Positions 1 through 8,862 of a stretch of 64,000 nt of DNA are shown in pieces. The DNA is from Streptomyces uncialis (GTDB taxonomy: Bacteria > Actinomycetota > Actinomycetes > Streptomycetales > Streptomycetaceae), in NCBI RefSeq assembly GCF_001905345.1, contig NZ_LFBV01000001.1, positions 1,437,321 through 1,501,320 on the forward strand. Direction: 5' to 3'. Made by a program: the position numbers and the translations under genes. Below the pieces are notes generated by a model. The model was not told the DNA's origin. It saw only the letters and a program-made list of their open reading frames with translations, and did not search any database. Numbering within the stretch: position 1 is the stretch's first letter; each line of letters begins with the position of its first letter.

Positions 1-6
1 GATGTA

Positions 7-1566
7 GTGGACACGGATGTGATCGTTGTCGGCGCCGGGCCCACGGGGCTGATGCTCGCGAGCGAGCTCCGGCTCGGCGGCGCGGACGTCATCGTCGTCG
101 AACGGCTCGCCGAGCGCAGCTGGGAGTCGCGCGGGATCGGGTTCACCGCGCGCGCCGCCGAGGTGTTCCACCAGCGCGGACTGCTGGAGCGGCTGGAGAA
201 CACCGAGATCACCCGGCAGGGGCACTTCGGCGGGCTGCCGGTCGACTACGGGGTGCTGGAGGGCTCGCACTTCGGGGTCCGCGGCGCACCCCAGTACAAG
301 ATCGAGGAGATGCTGGAGAAGCGGGCCCTGGAGCTCGGGGTGTCCGTGCACCGCGGATTCCGGGTGACCGGGCTGGCCGACACCGGGGACGGCGTCACCG
401 CGACCGTGGAGGGGCCCGACGGCCGTGCCGAGTACGCGGCCCGCTATCTGGTGGGCTGCGACGGCGGCCGGAGCACCGTCAGGAAACTCGCGGGCTTCGG
501 CTTCCCCGGCTCCGACGCCACCCGCGAGATGTATCTGGCCGACGTCAGCGGCTGCCGTATCCGGCCACGGCCGATCGGTGAACTGCTGCCGAACGGCATG
601 GTGATGGCGGCCGGTCTGGAGGAGGGCTTCTTCCGCATCATCGTGTGCGAGAACGGCACCCCGCCGGACAAGGACCGGCAGGCCGGCTTCGCCGATGTGG
701 CGGACGCGTGGCAGCGGCTCACCGGCGAGTCGATCCACGGCGGACAGGCCCGCTGGGTGAGCAGCTTCACCGACGCGACCCGGCAGGCCGCCGAGTACCG
801 GCGCGGCCGGGTGCTGCTCGCCGGGGACGCCGCCCATATCCATCTCCCGGCCGGCGGCCAGGGGCTGAGCATCGGGGTGCAGGACGCGGTCAACCTCGGC
901 TGGAAGCTGGCCGCGACGGTCACCGGCCGGGCCCCCGAGGCCCTGCTCGACACCTACCACAGCGAGCGGCACCCCGTCGGTGAGCGGGTCCTGCGCAACA
1001 CCCGCGCCCAGGGCACGCTCAACCTCAGCGGCACCCCGGCCGCACCGCTGCGGGACGTGATGTCCGAGCTGATCGCGCTCCCGGCGGTGGCCCGGCATCT
1101 GTCCGGCATGGTCAGCGGGTTCGACATCCGCTACGACGTGGGGGAGCGGGGCCACCCGCTGGCCGGTGCCCGGATGGCCGACCGTGAGCTGGAACTCGCC
1201 GACGGCGGCACCGACCGGATCGCGCGGCTGCTGCACCCGGCGCGCGGCGTCCTGATCACCGCCGACGGCTCCGGGGGGACCGGCCGGGCCGCCGAAGGCT
1301 GGGCCGACCGCGTCGACGTGGTGCGGGTGAAGGGCTTCCCGGCCGGACCCGAGGAAGGACCGGCCGCGACGGAGTCGGTGCTGCTCCGCCCCGACGGACA
1401 CGTCGCCTGGGCCGCGCCCGGCGGGGGCCGCCTCACCGAGGCCCTGGAGCGCTGGTTCGGCCCGGCCGGCAGAACCCCCGGCACCGAGGCCGCGCCCGGC
1501 ACCTCCGACACCGCGCCCGATACCGGTACCGCCTCCGGTCCCCAGCAACTGACTTCCGCCGGTTAG
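7..1566 (+). CDS. FAD-dependent aromatic polyketide monooxygenase
   Basis: A 519-aa class A flavoprotein hydroxylase of the type that oxygenates angucycline intermediates with NADPH and O2. Visible motifs are the N-terminal dinucleotide-binding GAGPTG (residues about 9-14), the middle CDGGRS segment (about 155) and the FAD-binding GDAAHIHLPAGGQG (about 272-285). The C-terminal thioredoxin-like domain ends in a Pro/Thr-rich tail. The GTG start overlaps an in-phase TAG at 5-7, probably the stop of an upstream gene outside the window. It is closely similar to the proteins at 2551 and 4043, so the operon holds a family of three. The family is clear (PgaE/JadH/AlpK-like in general terms); the exact hydroxylation site cannot be told from sequence alone. 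Confidence 0.9.
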   Translation: MDTDVIVVGAGPTGLMLASELRLGGADVIVVERLAERSWESRGIGFTARAAEVFHQRGLLERLENTEITRQGHFGGLPVDYGVLEGSHFGVRGAPQYKIEEMLEKRALELGVSVHRGFRVTGLADTGDGVTATVEGPDGRAEYAARYLVGCDGGRSTVRKLAGFGFPGSDATREMYLADVSGCRIRPRPIGELLPNGMVMAAGLEEGFFRIIVCENGTPPDKDRQAGFADVADAWQRLTGESIHGGQARWVSSFTDATRQAAEYRRGRVLLAGDAAHIHLPAGGQGLSIGVQDAVNLGWKLAATVTGRAPEALLDTYHSERHPVGERVLRNTRAQGTLNLSGTPAAPLRDVMSELIALPAVARHLSGMVSGFDIRYDVGERGHPLAGARMADRELELADGGTDRIARLLHPARGVLITADGSGGTGRAAEGWADRVDVVRVKGFPAGPEEGPAATESVLLRPDGHVAWAAPGGGRLTEALERWFGPAGRTPGTEAAPGTSDTAPDTGTASGPQQLTSAG

Positions 1567-1594
1567 CCGTTCCGTGACGCAGAGGAGAAGAATC

Positions 1595-2554
1595 GTGACT
1601 ACGAGCGCGGTCCGTGCCACGGAGCACACCGTGGACGTCGCGGCCCCCGCCGACCAGGTGTACGCGTTGATCGAGGACGTCGGCGGGTGGCCGGAGGTCT
1701 TCCCCCCGACCGTGCACGCCGAGTGCGTCGAGCGGACCGGGAACGCGGAGGTGATCCGGCTCTGGGCGACCGCCAACGGCACCGCCAAGACCTGGACGTC
1801 CCGGCGCGAGCACGACCCGGAGCGCCGGAGCATCACGTTCCGCCAGGAGCGCTCCCAACACCCGGTCGGCGGCATGGGCGGGGAATGGGTGGTGGAGCCG
1901 GTCTCCGCGACCGCGTGCCGGGTCCGGCTGCTGCACGACTTCTTCGCGGCGACCGACGACCCCGCCGACCTCGACTGGATCAGCCGGGCCGTCGACCGCA
2001 ACAGCGGCTCCGAGCTGGCCGCGCTCAAGACCCGCGCGGAACTCGGCGGCCCGGACCAGCTGATCACCTTCGAGGACTCGGTGACCGTCGACGGCAGCGC
2101 CAAGGACGTCTACGACTTCCTCAACGAGGCCCAGCGGTGGGCCGAACGGCTGCCGCATGTCGCCCGGGTGGAGCTCACGGAGGACACCCCCGGGCTCCAG
2201 ACGCTGGAGATGGACACCAGCACCAAGGACGGCTCGGCGCACACCACCCGGTCCGTACGCGTGTGCAGCCCGCACCGCGCCATCGTCTACAAACAGCACG
2301 TCCTGCCCGCGCTGATGACCCTGCACACCGGCCGCTGGCTGATCGAGGAGCGTGCCGGAGCGGGTGTGTCCGTCACCTCGCGCCACACGGTGCGGATCAA
2401 CACCGAACGCGTTCATGAGGTGCTCGGCCAGGACGCGGACGTGCGTACCGCGCGGGAGCTGGTCCAGAAGGCCCTCAGCGGCAACAGCACGGTCACGCTG
2501 CTCGCCGCGAAGGCCTTCGCCGAGGGCGCCGCCGGCGGGCGCACAGGGCCGTGA
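1595..2554 (+). CDS. two-domain polyketide aromatase/cyclase (SRPBCC)
   Basis: A 319-aa protein with two tandem START/SRPBCC domains (about 8-150 and 165-310), as in didomain aromatase/cyclases that close and aromatise the first ring of type II polyketides. Each half begins with the typical pattern of a conserved hydrophobic strand, a VYALIEDV or VYDFLNEA helix and a WPEVFP or WAERLPH segment. I chose the GTG at 1595 because GAGGAG sits just upstream; the longer frame to GTG 1574 would place that site inside the gene. Its stop overlaps the next start (GTGA), which indicates translational coupling. Its presence between oxygenases shows that this is a type II PKS cluster although no ketosynthase lies in the window. 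Confidence 0.88.
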   Translation: MTTSAVRATEHTVDVAAPADQVYALIEDVGGWPEVFPPTVHAECVERTGNAEVIRLWATANGTAKTWTSRREHDPERRSITFRQERSQHPVGGMGGEWVVEPVSATACRVRLLHDFFAATDDPADLDWISRAVDRNSGSELAALKTRAELGGPDQLITFEDSVTVDGSAKDVYDFLNEAQRWAERLPHVARVELTEDTPGLQTLEMDTSTKDGSAHTTRSVRVCSPHRAIVYKQHVLPALMTLHTGRWLIEERAGAGVSVTSRHTVRINTERVHEVLGQDADVRTARELVQKALSGNSTVTLLAAKAFAEGAAGGRTGP

Positions 2555-4056
2555 CCCGCCCCCCGGCGACCACACCGGTCGCACCGGCCCCGTCAGTCGC
2601 AACAGCCCCATCGCCCGTACCGTCCGCCCCGGTCGTCGTCGTGGGCGCGGGACCGGTCGGACTGCTGCTGGCCTGCGAACTGCGGACGGCCGGGGTGCCG
2701 GTCGTCGTCGTGGAACGGCTGGCGGAGCCGATGACGGAGTCCCGCGCGAGCCAGCTCACCGCGCTGACCGCCGAACTGCTGCACGAGCGCGGTTTCGACG
2801 CGCTGCTCGCCGAGGCCGCGCACGAACCACGGGCGCACTTCGGCGGGCTGGGGTACGACCTGTCCGCCCTGGACAGCCCGTACGCGGGCAACTGGAAGGT
2901 GCCCCAGTACCGCACCGAGGCGTTCCTGGGACAACGCGCCACGGAACTCGGCGCGACCGTGCTGCGCTCGACCGAACTCACCGGACTGACCGAGGGCCCG
3001 GACCACGTCCTGTGCGAGGTCCACGGCCCCGCGGGCCCCCGCCGGATCGAGGCGCGGTACGTGGTCGGCTGCGACGGCGCCCGCGGCGCCGTACGCAGGC
3101 TCGCCGGGTTCGCCGTCACGGCCACCGCGCCGACCAGGGAACTGCTGCGCGCCGACGTGACCGGCCTGGCCGTCCGCGACCGCCGCTTCGAGCGGCTGCC
3201 CGGCGGGTTCGCGGTCGCCTCGACCCGCGACGGCGTCACCCGCGTCATGGTCCACGCCACCGGCCGGGCCGTCACGGCACGCACCGGGCCCCCGGAGTTC
3301 GCCGAGATCGCGGCCCGGTGGGAGCGGGTCACCGGCGAGGACATCTCCGGCGGTCGGGCCGTCTGGCTGGACGCCTTCGACAACTCCACCGCACACGCCA
3401 CCGCCTACCGCCGGGGCCGGGTGCTGCTGGCCGGTGACGCCGCCCACCACCATCTGCCGATCGGCGGCCAGGCCCTCAACACCGGCCTCCAGGACGCCGT
3501 CAACCTCGGCTGGAAGCTCGCCGCGACGGCGCGCGGCCTGGCGGCCCCCGGACTGCTGGACACCTACCACGACGAACGGCACCCGGTCGCCGCGCGGGTC
3601 CTCGCCCATGTGACCGCCCAGGAACTCCTGCTGCTCGGCGGCTCCGGGGCCGAACCGCTGCGCGCGGTCCTCACCGAGCTGACCGGCCTGGACCGGGTCC
3701 GTACCCATCTGGCCGCCGCCGCGTCGAACCTCGGCGACCGCTACGGCCCGCCCGGACCCGGGCTCACCGGGCGGCGCGTCGCGGGGCTGCGGCTGCGGAC
3801 GGCCACGGGCCCGCTGCTCGCGACGGGCCCCGGGCCCGTCCTCCTGACGCTCGCGCCCGGGGCGGCCGGCCCCGGCCGGTTCCCCGTCCCGGTGCTGCGT
3901 GTCATCGACGAGTCGGGGTCGCTCCCCGGCATCACCACCGTCCTCCTGCGGCCCGACGGCTATGTCGCCTGGGCCGACGGCAGCGAGGAAGACCTGGACC
4001 AAGCCCTCGGGAAACTGCTGCATCCGGAAGTGAGGAAGCGAAATGCAAGGCTTTGA
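2551..4056 (+). CDS. FAD-dependent monooxygenase (second of three)
   Basis: A 501-aa class A flavin monooxygenase with a Pro/Ala-rich N-terminal extension of about 25 residues before the GAGPVG nucleotide-binding loop (about 32). CDGARG follows at about 173 and GDAAHHHLPIGGQA at about 294. Its GTG overlaps the cyclase stop by 4 nt, and its own end overlaps the next ATG by 14 nt. It is the most divergent of the three paralogues: the usual His-Ile-His-Leu after GDAA is His-His-His-Leu and the terminal Gln-Gly is Gln-Ala. Angucycline pathways commonly use one enzyme for C-12/C-12b oxidation and another for later hydroxylation or ring-opening support. Which role belongs here is inference. Confidence 0.88.
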   Translation: MTRPPATTPVAPAPSVATAPSPVPSAPVVVVGAGPVGLLLACELRTAGVPVVVVERLAEPMTESRASQLTALTAELLHERGFDALLAEAAHEPRAHFGGLGYDLSALDSPYAGNWKVPQYRTEAFLGQRATELGATVLRSTELTGLTEGPDHVLCEVHGPAGPRRIEARYVVGCDGARGAVRRLAGFAVTATAPTRELLRADVTGLAVRDRRFERLPGGFAVASTRDGVTRVMVHATGRAVTARTGPPEFAEIAARWERVTGEDISGGRAVWLDAFDNSTAHATAYRRGRVLLAGDAAHHHLPIGGQALNTGLQDAVNLGWKLAATARGLAAPGLLDTYHDERHPVAARVLAHVTAQELLLLGGSGAEPLRAVLTELTGLDRVRTHLAAAASNLGDRYGPPGPGLTGRRVAGLRLRTATGPLLATGPGPVLLTLAPGAAGPGRFPVPVLRVIDESGSLPGITTVLLRPDGYVAWADGSEEDLDQALGKLLHPEVRKRNARL

Positions 4057-5569
4057 TGCCGATGTCATCGTGGTGGGGGCAGGCCCCACCGGGCTCATGC
4101 TCGCCGGTGAACTGCGCCTGGCCGGAGTACGGACCCTCGTGCTCGACCGGCTGGCCGAGCCGATGAGGCAGTCGCGCGCCCTCGGCTTCTCCGCCCGCAC
4201 CATCGAGGAGTTCGACCAGCGCGGGCTGCTGCCCGGCTTCGGTGAGCTGGCGACCATACCCGTCGGCCACTTCGGCGGGCTGCCCATCGACTTCCGGGTG
4301 GTGGAGGGCGGTTCCTACGGCGCGCGGGGCAAGCCCCAGTCCCTCACCGAGGGTGTGCTCAACGGATGGGCCACCGGGCTCGGCGCCGAGGTGTACCGGG
4401 AGCACGAGGTCACCGGGCTCACCCAGGACGAGGACGGCGTCACCCTGGACGTCGTCACCCCGGACGGCACCAAGCGGCTGCGGGCCCGCTACGCCGCGGG
4501 CTGCGACGGCGGCCGGAGCAAGGTCCGCAACCTGGCCGGGGTCGACTTCCCCGGCACCGACCCGACCCTCGAACTGTGGTTCGCCGATGTGGCCGGCCTC
4601 CAGCTGCGGCCCCGGTTCTCCGGCGAGCGGGTACCGGGCGGGATGGTCATGGTGCTGCCGATGGGCCCCGAGATGAACCGGGTCGTCGTCCATGAACGCG
4701 GCGGCGAGCGGCAGGGCGACGGCCCGCCGTCCTTCGAGGAGGTCGCCGCCGCGTGGAACCGGCTCACCGGCGAGGACATCAGCGGCGGCAAGCCCCTGTG
4801 GACCAGCTACACCACCGACGCGAGCCGCCAGGCCGCCGAGTACCGCAAGGGCCGGGTGTTCCTGCTCGGTGACGCCGCGCACATCCATCTGCCGGTCGGC
4901 GCCCAGGGCATGAGCGCGGGCATCGGTGACGCGATGAACCTCGGCTGGAAGCTCGCCGCCGCGCTGCGCGGCGACGCCACCACGGAACTCCTCGACACCT
5001 ACCACGGCGAGCGGCACCCCGTCGGGGCCCGCATCCTCGCCAACACCCTCGCCCAGCGCATCCTCTACCTCAGCGGCGACGAACTGGACCCGATGCGCGA
5101 GGTCATGACCGAGCTGCTGGCCTACGAGGAGGTCCAGAAGCTGCTCGTCGGCATGGTCACCGGCCTCGACATCCGCTACGACGTCGGGGCGGGCGGCCAC
5201 CCGCTGCTCGGCCGCCGGCTCCCGGACACCGAACTGACCGGCGACTTCGCCCCGTCCGGCACGGCGAACGCCTTCCAGCTGCTGCACGCCGGACGCGGCT
5301 TCCTGCTCGACCTGCGCGACGACGAGGAACTGCGCGCCGCCGCCGCGCCGTGGACCGGCCGGATCGACGTCGTCACCCCCAGGTCCCGCCCCCAGGGCGC
5401 CCTCGCGGACGTCGAGGCGGCGCTGGTGCGCCCGGACGGCTACCTCGCCTGGATCGGCTCCGGCGGGTCCGGAACGGCGGGACTGACGGACGCCCTCGGC
5501 CGCTGGTTCGGCGCGCCGGGCGACCACGACCGGACCCAGGCCCCCGCCGCGGCGGGCGCCCGCCCGTAG
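4043..5569 (+). CDS. FAD-dependent monooxygenase (third of three)
   Basis: A 508-aa class A flavin monooxygenase: GAGPTG at about 11-16, CDGGRSKVR at about 153, GDAAHIHLPVGAQG at about 276, and a C-terminal thioredoxin-like domain ending near residue 490. It begins inside the 3' end of the preceding gene. It is closest to the first gene in the window, sharing the motif LGWKLAA and the segment GLDIRYDVG near residue 375. The pair look like a duplication retained for successive oxygenations of the same scaffold, as in PgaE/PgaM or JadF/JadH systems. Assignment to one particular step is not possible here. Confidence 0.9.
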   Translation: MQGFDADVIVVGAGPTGLMLAGELRLAGVRTLVLDRLAEPMRQSRALGFSARTIEEFDQRGLLPGFGELATIPVGHFGGLPIDFRVVEGGSYGARGKPQSLTEGVLNGWATGLGAEVYREHEVTGLTQDEDGVTLDVVTPDGTKRLRARYAAGCDGGRSKVRNLAGVDFPGTDPTLELWFADVAGLQLRPRFSGERVPGGMVMVLPMGPEMNRVVVHERGGERQGDGPPSFEEVAAAWNRLTGEDISGGKPLWTSYTTDASRQAAEYRKGRVFLLGDAAHIHLPVGAQGMSAGIGDAMNLGWKLAAALRGDATTELLDTYHGERHPVGARILANTLAQRILYLSGDELDPMREVMTELLAYEEVQKLLVGMVTGLDIRYDVGAGGHPLLGRRLPDTELTGDFAPSGTANAFQLLHAGRGFLLDLRDDEELRAAAAPWTGRIDVVTPRSRPQGALADVEAALVRPDGYLAWIGSGGSGTAGLTDALGRWFGAPGDHDRTQAPAAAGARP

Positions 5570-5637
5570 ACCGGGTCCGACCCTTCCCGCCCGGCCCGCG
5601 ACCGGTAGCGACCGAAACCAGAGGATGCGAGGAGAGC

Positions 5638-6375
5638 ATGCCCTTCATCAACCCCGAGAACGGGTATCTGACCGTCATCAACCTGTTCAAGACCGACCTG
5701 CCGGAACGGGTGGACACCCTCGTCGGCGAGATGCGGTCGATCGTCGACACCGCGGCCTTCCCCGGCTGGGTCTCCAGCACCGTCCACCGGGGCCAACAGA
5801 AGATGGGGACCGCGAACTTCATCCAGTGGCGCGGCACGCAGGACCTGGAGTCGCGCTACCAGGACGACGAGTTCAAGCACCGCACGGTGCCGGTCTTCCA
5901 TGAGATCTCGACGTTCATCCGGCTGATGCAGACCGAGGTGGAGGTCGCCCAGCGCCACCCCTCGCTCGGCGACGTCACCGAGATATCGCCCGACCGCGAC
6001 GACTACACGGTCATCGAGGTCCTGGGCGTCGCGTCCGCCGACCAGCGCGCGCTGATCAGCACCCTCGGCTCGGCCCACGACTGGCTGGTGGACGTGCCGG
6101 GCTACCGCTCGCAGAACGTGCTGCGCGGCATCCGCTCCCGGGGCACCCTGGACGGCGCCCTGACGGCCTTCGGCAAGGACGACGACTTCGTGGTCGTCTA
6201 CTCCCAGTGGGACGGCCGGGAGTCCTACGAGACGTTCCGCACCATGACCGAGGACAAGCAGCCCGACGCGCGCCGCAGGAACCGGGCCAAGCGCGACTCG
6301 CTGACGACCGCGGCCGACTGGAACGCCTACCGCGTCGTCCACACCCGGTCCGCGCCGCAGCCCGCCGGGGTCTGA
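5638..6375 (+). CDS. two-domain ABM-family oxygenase, JadG/AlpJ/GilOII-like
   Basis: A 245-aa cofactor-poor monooxygenase with two antibiotic-biosynthesis-monooxygenase (ferredoxin-like fold) halves: about 8-105 (YLTVINLF ... IQWRG) and about 120-225 (YTVIEVLGV ... VVVYSQWDG). In jadomycin, gilvocarcin and kinamycin clusters, proteins of this size and layout perform oxidative B-ring opening and contraction of the angucycline. The ATG at 5638 has a GGAGAG site 4 nt upstream. It is the last gene of the plus-strand operon and is followed by a strong hairpin. Ring contraction in that family gives the benzofluorene that later receives a diazo group, which fits the neighbouring nitrogen genes. The family is well supported; the exact reaction is inferred. 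Confidence 0.82.
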   Translation: MPFINPENGYLTVINLFKTDLPERVDTLVGEMRSIVDTAAFPGWVSSTVHRGQQKMGTANFIQWRGTQDLESRYQDDEFKHRTVPVFHEISTFIRLMQTEVEVAQRHPSLGDVTEISPDRDDYTVIEVLGVASADQRALISTLGSAHDWLVDVPGYRSQNVLRGIRSRGTLDGALTAFGKDDDFVVVYSQWDGRESYETFRTMTEDKQPDARRRNRAKRDSLTTAADWNAYRVVHTRSAPQPAGV

Positions 6376-6391
6376 CCGCACCACCCCACCC

Positions 6392-6450
6392 GGGGCATAC
6401 GCCAGGGGCCCGCCGACCACAACGGTCGGCGGGCCCCTGGCGTATGCCCC
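6392..6450. terminator. bidirectional terminator hairpin
   Basis: A perfect inverted repeat with 27-nt arms (6392-6418 and 6424-6450) and a 5-nt loop. It lies between two convergent operons, 16 nt after the ABM gene stop and 9 nt before the stop of the minus-strand gene, so it probably ends transcription from both sides. Confidence 0.9.
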
Positions 6451-6459
6451 GGCCGGGCG

Positions 6460-8457
6460 CTACCCGGCGATCCGGTCCCAGTGCCACTGGCTGTCGAACG
6501 TCCCGATCTCGACGTCCGCGCCGTCCGCGACCAGCGCCGCGGCCAGGCTCGTGGCCTTCGCGACGAACCCCGAGGCGCGGTGCGCGGCCAGCAGGTCCTG
6601 CTCGTCGAACGGCTTCCCCTCGCAGCGCAGCAGCCGCAGATCGACGAACCCCCCGAACGTCCGGCCCAGCACCTCGACCGCCTGCGGACTGCGGATGCTG
6701 AAACGCACCTTGGCCGCGACATGCCCGTGATGGTGCTGGTCGGAGTGGTACGCGATGTCCGGCAGCGTGGGCGGCACGAAGTAGTCCCGGGCCTCGACCT
6801 CGGGCACCTTCGGCAGATTGCCGACCAGGAAGTGCCACGAGTTGTACTGCATCCGCGCCGACATCGACCACGCCATGTCCGCCAGATGCGCCGACGAGTC
6901 CCCGAAGTACCGCCGGGCCCCGGGCGCGGGCACGACACAGCAGAAGAAGTGCGGGGTGTCCCACTCCGCGATCCTCGGCCACTCCTCGGCCCGCAGCGCC
7001 GCGACCAGCGCCGTCAGCGACCGCATACCGCGGCTCATCGCGAAGTCGGCGGCGAACACCTCCGTCGCCGCGGACACCGTCTCGTGCACCAGGGACTCCA
7101 GACCGCTCCCGTAGCCCCCGTGCGGCTCGGCCAGCCAGCCGGGCGCCGCCCCGGCACCGGCGGCCAGCCCGTCGAACGTGTCACCGTCACCGACCGGCAG
7201 CCGCTCGCGCAGCCGCGCGCACAGCTCCGCCTCCAGCCGCCGCGCACCCTCACCGGGAGCGCCGGCGACCCGTTCGACCTTGTGCATCAGCGGGCCGTGG
7301 ATCTCGCGGTAGAGCTGGACACCGGCCGTGACCTCCCGGCGCCGCCGCCCGAGCGCCTCCGCCAGCCCGGCCAGGTCCGCCGCCCCGGCCGAGGCCGCGG
7401 GCGCCACCCGGGTCCCGCCCGGCACGCCCTCGTACGCCCGGCGGGTGTGCTCCAGGAGGTGGGCCACATGGTCGGTGGTGAGCTGGGTGCCGTTGGCCTC
7501 CTCGATCCGGGCGAACCCGGCCGAACGCACCAGCAGCGTCAGGCACACCACCATCCGCACATCGCTGTCCGACCACAGGTCGAGCGGGACCGGCGCCAGA
7601 CTGCTGAGCGCGCAGTCGGGATGCCCCGGCCACAGCGTCTTGCCCGTCAGCGTGTTCTGGTCCCGGAAGTTGGTGTACTGCCGGTCCCCGGAGTACAGCA
7701 CGAAGGGCGCCGTCCGCAGGGCCGCCTCCTTCAGCCGCTCCAGCATCTCGCGACGGCCCTCCGGCCCCGCCTCCGCCAGCCACTTCCGGCAGTCCGCGTC
7801 CGACTCGCCCAGCCGCTCGGCGCCACGCAGCGAAGCGGCCCGGTACTCCGCGAGATCGCGCCCGGACCACGGCACGCGCAGCACACCGCCGACCAGCTCC
7901 TCCCGCCCGGCCAGCGGCTCCTTCGACGGGACCCGCACCACGACCCGGCCGCTGGTGTTCAGCCCGATCTCCCCGAGGAACGCCGTACCCGCGGGATGTT
8001 CCTCCCCGGTGCCGGTGCCGGTGCCGGTGTCCGAGCCGGTGCCGTCCGCCGGACCTGTACGGACCGCGGAGCCGGAGCCGGTACGCGAGCCGCCACCGGG
8101 GCCGCCACCGGCACCTTCCCCGCCTCCGTGCCCCGCCGCCCGCCACGTCCGCCCGAGCAGGACGTCCAGCGCGCACTCCTCGGGGGCGGGCAGCGCCCGC
8201 AGCTGGACGTCCGCGGGCACATGTCCGTCGAGCGTGAGCAGCACCTCCACCGCCGAAGGCAGGTCCGCCGCGGCCGACGCCCGCTCCCAGGTCCGCTTCA
8301 GCAGCCCCGGGAACCCGGCGTCGTCGGCCACCACGTAGTCCGGCTCGGGCGCCGACCCCGCCCGCCGGCCGAGCCGGCTGGGCCGCCGGCTCTGCCGGGC
8401 CTTCGCCATCGCGGCCTTGCGGGACAGTCCCGCGTCCCGCTCGGTGGGCAGGGTCAT
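6460..8457 (-). CDS. unrecognised 665-aa protein of the diazo cassette
   Basis: I do not recognise the family. The ATG at 8457 overlaps the ferredoxin stop by 4 nt (ATGA), so the two are translationally coupled. Residues about 1-100 form one block, followed by a Gly/Thr/Ser-rich linker (about 109-157) and a large alpha-helical core. A His cluster, HSDQHHHGH, lies near residue 571 and could bind a metal. Other noticeable stretches are NFRDQNTLTGKTLWPGHPDC (about 260) and QYNSWHFLVGNLPK (about 540). No transmembrane segment or signal peptide is seen. The tight coupling to an iron-sulfur ferredoxin suggests a redox enzyme or partner acting on the hydrazine or diazo intermediate, but that is inference. 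Confidence 0.75.
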   Translation of the reverse strand: MTLPTERDAGLSRKAAMAKARQSRRPSRLGRRAGSAPEPDYVVADDAGFPGLLKRTWERASAAADLPSAVEVLLTLDGHVPADVQLRALPAPEECALDVLLGRTWRAAGHGGGEGAGGGPGGGSRTGSGSAVRTGPADGTGSDTGTGTGTGEEHPAGTAFLGEIGLNTSGRVVVRVPSKEPLAGREELVGGVLRVPWSGRDLAEYRAASLRGAERLGESDADCRKWLAEAGPEGRREMLERLKEAALRTAPFVLYSGDRQYTNFRDQNTLTGKTLWPGHPDCALSSLAPVPLDLWSDSDVRMVVCLTLLVRSAGFARIEEANGTQLTTDHVAHLLEHTRRAYEGVPGGTRVAPAASAGAADLAGLAEALGRRRREVTAGVQLYREIHGPLMHKVERVAGAPGEGARRLEAELCARLRERLPVGDGDTFDGLAAGAGAAPGWLAEPHGGYGSGLESLVHETVSAATEVFAADFAMSRGMRSLTALVAALRAEEWPRIAEWDTPHFFCCVVPAPGARRYFGDSSAHLADMAWSMSARMQYNSWHFLVGNLPKVPEVEARDYFVPPTLPDIAYHSDQHHHGHVAAKVRFSIRSPQAVEVLGRTFGGFVDLRLLRCEGKPFDEQDLLAAHRASGFVAKATSLAAALVADGADVEIGTFDSQWHWDRIAG

Positions 8458-8789
8458 GGCGCAGCTCCTTCGGCCGTCAGCTCGATGTGGTCCCACATCC
8501 GGTCCCCGGTGGGCGACCACTCCTCGTCCACATAGATGCAGTCGACGGGGCAGACCAGCACGCACGCGGGGCAGCCGGAGCACAGCTCGGGGACGATCAC
8601 GACATCGAGTCCGCTGTCGAAGATCGCCCCGAACTCCGGCGGGCAGTTGCGCAGGCACAGGTCGCAGGTGATGCACTCCGACGCCTCGATACGACGTGGC
8701 GCCTTCTTCCAGTTGTCACCGCGGGAGCGCTCCGCGATCCGCTCGGCGCGCCCGGTGCCCGCTGTGGATGTGTCCTTGTCCCTCGGCAT
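8454..8789 (-). CDS. ferredoxin with two iron-sulfur cluster motifs
   Basis: A 111-aa protein. Residues about 39-50 read CITCDLCLRNCP and residues about 70-85 read CSGCPACVLVCPVDC, the two four-cysteine motifs of a 4Fe-4S ferredoxin. The roughly 35-residue N-terminal extension is basic and polar. It is probably an electron carrier for an oxygenase or reductase in the cluster; the 4-nt overlap with the 665-aa protein makes that its likeliest partner. A ferredoxin is commonly found beside the nitrogen genes of kinamycin-type clusters. The whole stretch between the cluster motifs is short, consistent with a bacterial 2[4Fe-4S] fold; cluster type was judged from Cys spacing only. Confidence 0.88.
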   Translation of the reverse strand: MPRDKDTSTAGTGRAERIAERSRGDNWKKAPRRIEASECITCDLCLRNCPPEFGAIFDSGLDVVIVPELCSGCPACVLVCPVDCIYVDEEWSPTGDRMWDHIELTAEGAAP

Positions 8790-8862
8790 GTCGTGCTCCT
8801 CAGCTTCCTGGCGTCCCGGGCCCGTGCCGCCACGGGCCCGGGACGCGTCGAATCAGGTCCGG

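Noticed and set aside
2593..4287. 564-aa minus-strand frame under the oxygenases
   Set aside because: Shadow of two well-supported plus-strand FAD monooxygenase genes; composition is Gly/Ala/Arg-rich with no domain.
6481..8535. 684-aa plus-strand frame opposite the 665-aa gene
   Set aside because: It is Arg/Pro/His-rich, has no ribosome site and fits no family; it mirrors the codon pattern of the real minus-strand gene.
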